Source: DASVWZ01 sp036392935 (GTDB taxonomy: Bacteria; Acidobacteriota; Terriglobia; Terriglobales; Acidobacteriaceae). From it: a DNA stretch of 64,000 nt. Position 1 is the first letter of the stretch. Each line of letters starts with the position of its first letter. The notes below the pieces were generated by a model. It made no database searches, was not told where the DNA came from, and saw only the letters and a program-made list of their open reading frames with translations. Both the position numbers and the translations under genes were made by a program. Shown in pieces: positions 10,201-16,602 of the stretch. The stretch spans positions 1 through 64,000 of the forward strand of contig DASVWZ010000220.1 in NCBI GenBank assembly GCA_036392935.1, read 5' to 3'.

Positions 10201-11692
10201 CTACTTGTTCGCGCCGTCGACCTCACTGAAACAGGATGTGGTCGTAAGTCCGGCGCCCACGCCGACTGCGATTACGCTGACCTCGGTCTCACCCAATCCG
10301 CCGACCGCTGGGCAATCAGCGACCTTCAGTGCAGTCGTCACGCCTGCGCCGGAAGCGCAAGTGCGAGGTACGGTCAGCTTCTATAACGGCTCCGCCCTGT
10401 TGGGGACCGCTGCAGTGAATGTGTCTGGCGCCGCCAGTCTCATGATTAGCGATCTGACCGCTGGAAATCTAAGCGTCACCGCGGTGTATTCCGGCACGGT
10501 GGGTTACGGGCAATCGACTTCATCGCCACAGGGTGTCGTGGTGAATCCGGAAACGGTCGCCACGGCCATTGCACTGACTTCGGTCTCGCCTGATCCGCCG
10601 GTCGCGGAGCAGTCGGCCACACTTACCGCAACCATCGCTCCTGCCCCGACCGGACAGTCGCTGGGAACGGTCAGCTTTTACAACGGATCGGCATTGCTGG
10701 GTACCACTGGCGTCGGCCCATCCGGAAATGCCATGTTAATCACCAGCACTCTGGCCGAAGGCACGATGAGTGTGACTGCCAAATACTCCGGCGCGCCGGG
10801 CTTTGCGCAATCAACCTCCTCCGCCAAGAGCGTGGTCGTAGGGCCGCCGCAGACGTCCACGACCATCTCGCTCACCGCATCGCCTAATCCGGTCTACGCC
10901 GGACAACCCCTGACTCTGACTGCGACCATCATTCCCGCGCCCAGCGGATCATTCCCCGGGACCGTGAATTATTACAAGGGGTCAGTTCTGCTGGGATCGG
11001 CGACCGTGAACTCCGCTGGTGTGGCGGCCTTCACCACGACCACGCTGCCGAGCGGCGACGACGACATCATCGCCACTTACTCGGGGAACTCGGGCTTTGC
11101 CTCGTCCAGCTCGGTGGCGGTTTCACAGACCATCAAAGCTGCCTATGGCGTCTCGGTCGGCAAGACCGAATACTCTGTAGCTTCAGGAGGCTCGCTGCAA
11201 ATCAGCGTGAGCGTGCCGGCCATCGGCGGAAACTACAGCAGCGCCGTCACCATGTCAGCTTCCGGCCTGCCGGACGGCGCGACCGCAACCTTCAATCCTG
11301 CGAGCGTAACCCCTGGAACCAGCGGCGCTACCACGGTTCTGACCGTGAAGCTGGCCGCGAGCTCTGCGGCTGCGCTCACGGATGCGCCCAAAGACCGGCG
11401 CAGGCCGCAGCTGCCAGCTTTCGCCTTCGCTTTCGGGGCTATGTTCGGTGCCGTGTTGCTGCCGCTGGCACGGCCGCGCCGTTCGGGCAAGCCGATGCTT
11501 CGATCGATCTCCATCGCGGTGCTCTTGCTTGGCACCCTGTTCGTTGCCGGTTGCGGATCGAACGGCTCGTCAGCCTCGTCTTCCGGCGGCGGATCATCGA
11601 ACCCGGTTCAATCTGGAAGCTACGCTCTAACCATCACCGGAACCAGCGGATCGCTGCATCCTTCAACCACAGTCACGCTGGCGGTGCAGTAA
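7292..11692 (+). CDS. Large secreted NHL-repeat / Ig-like repeat protein
   Basis: A 1,466-residue surface protein. It has a signal segment (about residues 15-36), NHL/SBBP-type beta-propeller repeats with recurring GxAVDxxGNLYVSD words (about 40-690), interrupted near 350-410 by a choice-of-anchor-D-like module. A second such module (about 690-790) is followed by five tandem Ig-like repeats of about 100 residues with the word GTVxFYNGxxLLGTA. The C-terminus is unusual: two hydrophobic helices separated by RPRRSGK, ending in LFVAGCGS, then a Ser/Gly linker and a beta segment ending TVTLAVQ. The protein at 16603 ends in the same way. The ATG at 7292 is chosen because it directly precedes the signal segment. 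Role unknown, probably adhesive or envelope-associated. Confidence 0.85.
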   Translation: MSTTTPSLRPCGLRLAGMAVCVVSLLLTFVPLAIATNASPTVTFLGVPSAIGTGGTFYNPMGIAVDAFGDVFVVDKTTHQVSELMANPNGVLPASPTIQTIFASLGGDDDDYQANFPRSMVIDPLGDLFISDASGLWEITSASGYTAAMNVSNAQYFGLAIDVNGNLFAADNENGNIVEFAAPNYSSGSNVLTGLSSPIAVAVDANDDLFVSNSSGSAIVEFVNSNGTYGSAVSLATLTLVDNMTVDASGDLIVPDRSQGVFIFPAFTNYTSHINLDSADTKVNAVAMSPMGNIVMGFSGPSANANGGVEQLAMMPSIGDSSLGTTTAASLTLPFKVASGITISSISMLTLGAANLDFKNDGSSTCSNTSTNTSCNLVVDFVPTAPGLRRGAVVVTSTDTSSNTYTTMVPIYAMSDAPQQAVLPATESVLAGSTGIAPFQTAIDGAGNIYEVEYNGKHVYKIPPGGGAPTTIDLSSIAQELEGIAVDGAGNLYVSDWQGQQIISVSAAGGPPMALPVSGAVPGMPMGLAMDMEGNLYVADWTNQQVEKIAIENPGTPLVAGVAAVVPVFNAQLGNVWSVAVDGFGDVFAGTDGAGAFVMPPGGFAFGLGEDNLAPFGVTEGIATDGFGNLYIADSTNNLIVEETFNFDRAIAPKIGVSLPNGVMVDPAGRIYISDYYNQRIVVEDPTKIPPSAPFASTNAGQESVDSPQVFSLINLGDQNLTFAGITYPTNFPQDPRDENGCSVEAALTAGSECDFAIDFDPTTSGNLTGDVQFTDNNLNAIPVRQSIPVSGTGIASNTVTTLQITPNPAATGQPVYITATVSPAPVGEGAEVIFLSDGVYGGVGVLTSGQAVLETNPPAGAYTISAVFGGSEGYNSSSSAAQTLVVNNQVSTSTAITSVSPSAPIAGQSVTFTATVAPAPTGRVLGTVNFYNGQTLLGTAPVVPWGTASITVSGLTAGTVNLAAVYSGTYLFAPSTSLKQDVVVSPAPTPTAITLTSVSPNPPTAGQSATFSAVVTPAPEAQVRGTVSFYNGSALLGTAAVNVSGAASLMISDLTAGNLSVTAVYSGTVGYGQSTSSPQGVVVNPETVATAIALTSVSPDPPVAEQSATLTATIAPAPTGQSLGTVSFYNGSALLGTTGVGPSGNAMLITSTLAEGTMSVTAKYSGAPGFAQSTSSAKSVVVGPPQTSTTISLTASPNPVYAGQPLTLTATIIPAPSGSFPGTVNYYKGSVLLGSATVNSAGVAAFTTTTLPSGDDDIIATYSGNSGFASSSSVAVSQTIKAAYGVSVGKTEYSVASGGSLQISVSVPAIGGNYSSAVTMSASGLPDGATATFNPASVTPGTSGATTVLTVKLAASSAAALTDAPKDRRRPQLPAFAFAFGAMFGAVLLPLARPRRSGKPMLRSISIAVLLLGTLFVAGCGSNGSSASSSGGGSSNPVQSGSYALTITGTSGSLHPSTTVTLAVQ

Positions 11693-11984
11693 TGGAGCTG
11701 AGGAATTCCTGTTCCTGCTCATCCCAGTCCGCGGGCCGCACAGAATCTGTTGCGGCCGCGGACACGGGTGGTCCAGACAGCGGCCGCGGCCAAGGCGGTT
11801 GGAATTTGCTCACCAGATTCCTGATGGATCTAGGCAGCTTTCCGCCATTAGTTGCGCCACCCAGCAACGCCCTAATTCACCGCCTCGGTCGGCACCGGGC
11901 ACACGCAAAACGTAACCGCCACCAACCAATCCAAACATGAGGGATGCTTGCCTCAGAATCCAACCAAAGGTCTCGGGAGGGGAG

Positions 11985-12344
11985 ATGTTTGCTCGCAAGG
12001 TGTGTGTCCAGCTCAAAACCAATACACTGGCCGAGTTTGGCCGATTGATGGACGACGCGGTCGTGCCCTGGTTGGAGACGCAGGAGGGTTTTCTGGGGCT
12101 GGTGACACTGGCGGCGCCGGACAACCGCGAAGTCCAGGTTCTGAGTTTCTGGGATCATGCGCAGAACGCGCAGGTCTACAGCGCTGACGGATATCCGACA
12201 GTGTTGACGATTCTGGGGGCTTTGATCGATGAAGGACCATCGGTGAAGATCTTTGATGTGATTGGCTCGGGGGTTGATTTGTCGCTGCGTATGCCGGAAC
12301 GCGCAGAGATTCAGCCGGAAAATACACTCGCTCGCGGCGCCTGA
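11985..12344 (+). CDS. Antibiotic biosynthesis monooxygenase-like (ABM) small protein
   Basis: A 119-residue protein resembling dimeric alpha-beta barrel (ABM-like) domains. A first beta strand FARKVCVQL is followed by a helix (TLAEFGRLMDDAVVPWLETQ), then GFLGLVTLAAPDNREVQVLSFWD and a C-terminal helix. No catalytic residues can be assigned. The frame is open from 11937, but a strong GGGAGGGGAG ribosome-binding site places the start at the ATG at 11985. The 292 bases before it (11693-11984) hold nothing recognisable. Confidence 0.7.
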   Translation: MFARKVCVQLKTNTLAEFGRLMDDAVVPWLETQEGFLGLVTLAAPDNREVQVLSFWDHAQNAQVYSADGYPTVLTILGALIDEGPSVKIFDVIGSGVDLSLRMPERAEIQPENTLARGA

Positions 12345-12494
12345 TAGTTCGCTGCTGATAGAACTATGATTCGGCAACCACTAGGCCGCTGTAGCACTGC
12401 AACTTTTCGCTTCGGCGCAACGTCGCCCGGTGTATACTTGGGGCCGCATTTTGTGGGGTTCCAGGAAGAAGGGCCAAAATCACAGGAGGTTCTC

Positions 12495-13364
12495 GTGGAA
12501 ACATCAATCGGTGTGTTTTCTTCGCGGAGCCGTGCTGAGGAAGCTGTCCGCGAGCTGCTACAAAAACAGGTTCCAGAGGAAGCAATTCTGTTTCTGACGC
12601 GATCAGAGACAGACATGAAAGTCATTGGCAAGCAATTCGGTGCAACAGTTGGAGGCTTCGCGGGTGGCGCCACCGGGCTCTCGGCGGGCGTCATTGCGGC
12701 CACGTTGCTCATCCCTGGTGTCGGTCCCGCGTTCGCGCTCGGAATCGGCGCGGCGGCGCTGCTTGGGCTGACAGGTGCCGGCGCAGGCGCTGCCGTGGGC
12801 AAAGCGGTTGCTCATGATCACACTGCACCGCAACCCACGCCAGACGGTAAGTGCTCCGACGAGGCAGCCTTCTTTCGGGAGGTGCTGAAAGAAGGACGCT
12901 CGTTGATCGTCGTACGAACTGAATCTGCAGAACTGGCAAAGGTGGCTTCGGAGATCCTCGATCGAACCGGACTTTCGATAACGGAATCCACGCCTGTGCC
13001 TATGCAGGCCAACGTCCGCAACATCGAGGAGATTACCGTTATTGACGTCACCGGGCGGATCACGCTGGGCGACGGCAGTTCCAGGCTCCGGGAAGTCGTA
13101 GGCAGCCTGATCGACAGCGGAAACCTGAAACTGCTGCTCAATCTGCACGGCGTCGGCTACATCGACAGTTCGGGACTGGGAGAATTAGTGCGCACCTACA
13201 CTTCGGTGCGGAATCGGGGCGGACACGTGAAACTGGTCAATCCCAGCAAGAGAGTTCACGACCTTCTGCAGATGACGCACATGACCGCCGTCTTCGATGT
13301 GCAGGCTGACGAAGCCAGCGCCATACAATCGTTTGCGAACATCAAGCCAATTGCAGCGGCCTGA
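12495..13364 (+). CDS. Stress-domain / glycine-zipper / STAS fusion protein
   Basis: A 289-residue fusion. Residues 1-40 look like a YflT/general-stress N-terminal domain (SIGVFSSRSRAEEAVREL). Residues 48-105 are a Gly/Ala-rich hydrophobic glycine-zipper stretch, and 178-285 form a STAS domain of the SpoIIAA/RsbV type with the phosphorylatable serine in YIDSSGLGEL (Ser225 or Ser226). STAS proteins bind anti-sigma kinases. This one closely resembles the free STAS protein at 25205, so it may be a membrane-attached competitor for the same kinase (inference). The start is GTG at 12495, set by AGGAGG at 12484-12489. A TATACT box at 12433-12438 is a possible -10. Confidence 0.82.
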   Translation: METSIGVFSSRSRAEEAVRELLQKQVPEEAILFLTRSETDMKVIGKQFGATVGGFAGGATGLSAGVIAATLLIPGVGPAFALGIGAAALLGLTGAGAGAAVGKAVAHDHTAPQPTPDGKCSDEAAFFREVLKEGRSLIVVRTESAELAKVASEILDRTGLSITESTPVPMQANVRNIEEITVIDVTGRITLGDGSSRLREVVGSLIDSGNLKLLLNLHGVGYIDSSGLGELVRTYTSVRNRGGHVKLVNPSKRVHDLLQMTHMTAVFDVQADEASAIQSFANIKPIAAA

Positions 13365-13395
13365 AACCAACTCTTCAGACCTTAAGAACGCTCGG

Positions 13396-13419
13396 CCACG
13401 CCGCCAATACGGGGCGTGG
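13396..13419. terminator. Possible hairpin between convergent genes
   Basis: The arms CCACGCC and GGCGTGG can pair with an extra G next to the loop. The hairpin lies between the STAS fusion gene and the convergent small secreted gene and is followed by only three T on the plus strand, so it is a weak terminator candidate. Confidence 0.35.
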
Positions 13420-13447
13420 TTTGAACTGCTTTAAGTACGACCAGCAA

Positions 13448-13840
13448 CTACTGACTGATCTGCGATCGCAGCTGTTTCGAAAGCTCCTGAATTCGTTTGA
13501 GCTTCTTGGCCAGATCTTGCGGCAGCAATCCTTTGGTGGTTTGATCCACATCCGCTGGAACTGACTGCGCAAGATACGCCAGTTCATCGGCGTCATGCTT
13601 CAGCTTGGCTGCGTACGCAATGTTCGGCGACGTCGATCCCGGCGACGCGGACGCAGGCTTGGCGCTGGCCTTCGCTATCTCAAACTCATTTCCAGACGAA
13701 TGAGTAGGGTAGTTGTTCACATCCCTCGACGATACGGCGTCGCCGACGCGAGGGGTAACCAAAACGGCTTGCGCCGAAGCCATAGAAGAAGCCAAGAACG
13801 TGAGAAGCAGCAAGGCCAGGAAGAACACGGTATTTCTCAT
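13448..13840 (-). CDS. Small secreted protein, paralogue 1 of a tandem pair
   Basis: A 130-residue protein with a clear signal peptide (MRNTVFFLALLLLTFLASSMASAQ). The C-terminal half (about 79-130) is a conserved helical motif: LKHDADELAYLAQ, then DVDQTTKGLLPQDLAKKLKRI and ELSKQLRSQIS. The next gene upstream encodes a paralogue with the same C-terminus. The leader is also shared: a GGGGGT run ending a few bases before the ATG in both. The family is not recognised by name. The Asp/Leu/Lys pattern suggests an amphipathic helical bundle in the periplasm. Confidence 0.8.
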   Translation of the reverse strand: MRNTVFFLALLLLTFLASSMASAQAVLVTPRVGDAVSSRDVNNYPTHSSGNEFEIAKASAKPASASPGSTSPNIAYAAKLKHDADELAYLAQSVPADVDQTTKGLLPQDLAKKLKRIQELSKQLRSQISQ

Positions 13841-13966
13841 CGCACACCCCCAAAAGGCGTGAACAGCAATTGCCAGTCATTCTACGCCGGCGGAATGCGA
13901 ATGCAACCCAAATCGTTTGCGGGTAGGGGCTCAGTTTGGTTGGCGCATCTCTCCGGGTTTGAGAGA

Positions 13967-14353
13967 CTACCGCGAAATCTTGGTGCGCAATGACTTGGAA
14001 AGCTCCTCAATCTTCTTGAGCTTGACGGCCAGATCTTTCGGCAACAATCCTTTGGTGGTCTTGTCGACGTCGGTCGGAATCGACTGCGCCAAATACGCAA
14101 GCTCATCGGCATCGTGCCGCAGCTTTTCGGTCAACGCGCTCTCGGCCGGCGCAACCGGCGTTTTTTCCGCCGGACGATTTAACTCCGCCTTCGCTACGGC
14201 AAACTCGTTCTGCGTCTGATGGCTGGAATCGATAGGGAAATTCAGCGGCGCCGCAGGATCAAGGTGAGTGCGCGTGTCATACTGCGCGAAAGCCTGGAAC
14301 GAACCGAGAGAGGTGAAAGCCAGAACAACCAGCACGAATGCGGCAGTCTTCAT
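13967..14353 (-). CDS. Small secreted protein, paralogue 2 of a tandem pair
   Basis: A 128-residue paralogue of the gene at 13448. It has a signal peptide MKTAAFVLVVLAFTSLGSFQAFA, a variable middle and the conserved C-terminal block LRHDADELAYLAQSIPTDVD followed by TTKGLLPKDLAVKLKKI and ELSKSLRTKIS. The frame is open to 14461, but the ATG at 14353 precedes the signal peptide and has a GGGGGTTTGCG leader like its twin. The pair most likely arose by tandem duplication. Function unknown. Confidence 0.8.
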   Translation of the reverse strand: MKTAAFVLVVLAFTSLGSFQAFAQYDTRTHLDPAAPLNFPIDSSHQTQNEFAVAKAELNRPAEKTPVAPAESALTEKLRHDADELAYLAQSIPTDVDKTTKGLLPKDLAVKLKKIEELSKSLRTKISR

Positions 14354-14505
14354 CGCAAACCCCCTTTGCGAATCCCCGAAAATCGTCCCCATTTTACTGC
14401 TGACCATCCCAAAATCAAGGCAAATCGTACCAGAATCGACCAGCGTCTTCGCTTCTCGCAAGCGGGAAGCCGCGACTTGCGCGATATACTGAATCCCGGA
14501 AAATC

Positions 14506-15078
14506 ATGTCTTCCCTTCAGCTTGATCCCAAGAAAACTGCCCTCATCATGATCGATCTTCAACAAGGCATCGTCAGCTTGCCGGTCGCGCCGTATTCGCC
14601 TGACCAGGTGGTGAAAAACTCCGTCGCGCTTGCGCGCAAGCTCCGCGAGAAAGGTGGAACAATCGTCTACACGCGAGTCAATATGTCCGACGTGTTGCGG
14701 TTGCCCGTCGACAAAACCGTTCGCGATCCGAACGCGCCTTTGCCGCCGCCGTCGGCTTCGGAACTGGCGCCGGAAGCGGGATTTCAGCCCGGCGATTTGC
14801 TCATCACCAAGCGTTCGTGGGGAGCATTCGCCAAAACGCCGCTGGAAGATGAATTGCGCAAGCGCGGCGTTGACACGATTATTCTCACCGGAATCGCGAC
14901 CAACATGGGAGTCGAATCGACTTTGCGTCAAGGCACAGGTTTGGGTTTCGCCTTTGTTACTGTCGAAGACGCCTGCAGTTCGCGCCAAGCGGATTGGCAT
15001 CGCTTCTCATTTGAAAATCTGTTTCCGTTTTTGTCGCGCGTGCGTTCGACGGCCGACGTTTTAGCCGCGCTCGCGTAG
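14506..15078 (+). CDS. Isochorismatase-fold hydrolase lacking the nucleophilic Cys
   Basis: A 190-residue cysteine-hydrolase/isochorismatase superfamily protein. The first catalytic Asp is in MIDLQQG (Asp17) and the Lys in ITKRSWGAF. The position that holds the nucleophilic Cys in nicotinamidase-type members is Gly here (TGIATNMGVEST). That pattern is shared with YecD-like proteins and true isochorismatases (EntB, PhzD), which do not use a thiol. A hydrolase acting on a vinyl ether, or one of unknown substrate, fits better than a nicotinamidase. It lies 45 bases upstream of the AIM24 gene on the same strand. Confidence 0.85.
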   Translation: MSSLQLDPKKTALIMIDLQQGIVSLPVAPYSPDQVVKNSVALARKLREKGGTIVYTRVNMSDVLRLPVDKTVRDPNAPLPPPSASELAPEAGFQPGDLLITKRSWGAFAKTPLEDELRKRGVDTIILTGIATNMGVESTLRQGTGLGFAFVTVEDACSSRQADWHRFSFENLFPFLSRVRSTADVLAALA

Positions 15079-15123
15079 AATTCAATCGACGAAAAAAAAG
15101 AAAATTAACAGGAGACTTTTTCC

Positions 15124-15882
15124 ATGCAAAGCAAGATCACCGGAACCGTGATGCCCGTGCTGGAGTTCGCGCTCGCGCCCAACGAATCGATCATCTCTGA
15201 AGCCGGCGAACTTTCCTGGATGAGCAGCTCAATTCAGTTGACCACGCACACCCAATTTGCCGGCGGCGGCGGCGTTTTCGGCGTGCTGAAACGCGTGGCC
15301 GGCGGCGGATCGATTTTCATGACCGAATACCGCGCCGTCGGCACGCCCGGCGAACTTGCTTTCGCAACGAAATTGCCCGGTCACATCGTTCCGCTCGAAG
15401 TCGCGCCCGGACATGAATACATGATTCATCGTCACGGCTTTCTCTGCGCCACATCGCAAATCCAGATCAGCGTCGGCTTCCAGCAATCGCTGGGCGCCGG
15501 CATCTTCGGCGGCAGCGGCTTTATGCTCCAGCACCTCAGCGGACAAGGCACGGCATGGCTCGAACTCTCGGGAGAACTCGTCATCCGCGATCTGCAACCG
15601 GGCGAAAATTTGCGCGTGCATCCCGGCCACGTCGGCGCGTTTCAATCGAGCGTGTCGTTTCAAATCACCACCGTTCCGGGAATAAAAAATATGATCTTCG
15701 GCGGCGACGGACTTTTTCTCGCCTCATTGACCGGCCCGGGACGAATCTGGCTGCAGACCCTACCGATTGCCAAGCTGGCTCATGCCATCGAAAAATATCT
15801 GCCGCAGCAGGGCGCCCAGCAGGCGACCGAAGGCGGCGTGGTGGGCGGCATCGTGGGGTCGATTTTGAACAATATGAAATAG
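15124..15882 (+). CDS. AIM24 / TIGR00266 family protein
   Basis: A 252-residue beta-rich protein of the AIM24 (DUF124, TIGR00266) family. It starts MQSKITGTVMPVLEFAL, has the ISEAGELSWMS segment and internal Gly-rich blocks (GGGGVFGVLKR, GGSIFMTEY), and ends in a Gly/Val-rich tail (EGGVVGGIVGSIL) that may associate with membranes. Family function in bacteria is unclear. A good AACAGGAG site precedes the ATG. The gene probably forms a unit with the isochorismatase-like gene. The long 249-bp repeat begins 73 bases after its stop, in the same orientation. Confidence 0.87.
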   Translation: MQSKITGTVMPVLEFALAPNESIISEAGELSWMSSSIQLTTHTQFAGGGGVFGVLKRVAGGGSIFMTEYRAVGTPGELAFATKLPGHIVPLEVAPGHEYMIHRHGFLCATSQIQISVGFQQSLGAGIFGGSGFMLQHLSGQGTAWLELSGELVIRDLQPGENLRVHPGHVGAFQSSVSFQITTVPGIKNMIFGGDGLFLASLTGPGRIWLQTLPIAKLAHAIEKYLPQQGAQQATEGGVVGGIVGSILNNMK

Positions 15883-15955
15883 CGGACTTGGCTTTTGGCT
15901 TTTGGCTCTTGGCTCCTAGGTTGAGACCCGTTCTTGGTTTGCGCCATTTACCAAG

Positions 15956-16204
15956 TGCTAACTCCCCCCTCCCCCCTACCCTTTTTGCAAGATATATATT
16001 AATCAACGGCTTAGCGTGGTCGATCCCGCCAGATCTATGGTTTTAAATGGGTTAGAGGCAAAATCTCTAAAACAAAGGAGTTAGATAGATATTTTAGCGC
16101 GGTGATCCAGTTATCGGACATTGTGAAACCGGCCCTATTTTGTTGTCAAAGATCGGAAGGCTGGTTCAATTGTGGGGAAATGCGGAAGTGAGGTCAAGTG
16201 AAAT
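15956..16204 (+). repeat. 249-bp dispersed non-coding repeat, copy 1
   Basis: This segment is repeated, in inverted orientation, at 45440-45689 (250 bases), at about four-fifths identity by eye with almost no gaps. It begins TGCTAACTCCCCCCTCCCC, continues into an exactly conserved AT-rich stretch (GCAAGATATATATTAATCA) and ends AGTGAGGTCAAG(T/G)GAAAT. It contains no conserved reading frame. In both places it starts 20-75 bases after the stop codon of a gene in the same orientation, and a REP hairpin array follows. Candidate 3'-UTR RNA or non-autonomous mobile element. Confidence 0.85.
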
Positions 16205-16206
16205 TT

Positions 16207-16380
16207 GGGCTAAAGCCCCGGTCAATTGACGGCTGTACGGCACAGCTAAAGCTGTGCCCTCCCGATAAGTGCTCTCGCGGGCAGTGGCTTGCCACGTCAT
16301 GTTTGGTGGCCCGCAGGGGCTAAAGCCCCGAGTCGTGGGGGCGGTCGTGCGGCACGGATAAATCCGTGCCCTCCCGACAA
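16207..16380. repeat. REP family 1 hairpins
   Basis: Two GGGCTAAAGCCCC palindromes (16207-16219, 16317-16329) and two longer hairpins each followed by CTCCCG: GGCACAGC/GCTGTGCC (16239-16258) and GGCACGGAT/ATCCGTGCC (16351-16370). The same family surrounds the transposase gene at 44581-45087. From 16381 to 16602 no gene is seen; the promoter of the following gene should lie there. Confidence 0.85.
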
Positions 16381-16602
16381 ACGCACAGCCAATCTGGCGA
16401 AAATTTCTTGCCCCCCAACATGGGCGTAAACTCCACTGTGGTCGACGGCAAGGCGTAAAGCCAGCCGCCAGATTCGCTCGCCGCGACTTTCGCCGTCAGG
16501 ATGGGTTAGTCTCAGCGAAATCGAAGAAAGCTGATCTTCTGTTTGTACGGTCGCATTGCGACATGAGCCCGGAGTTCGACCACTGTTTTCGCGGGAGGCG
16601 CT

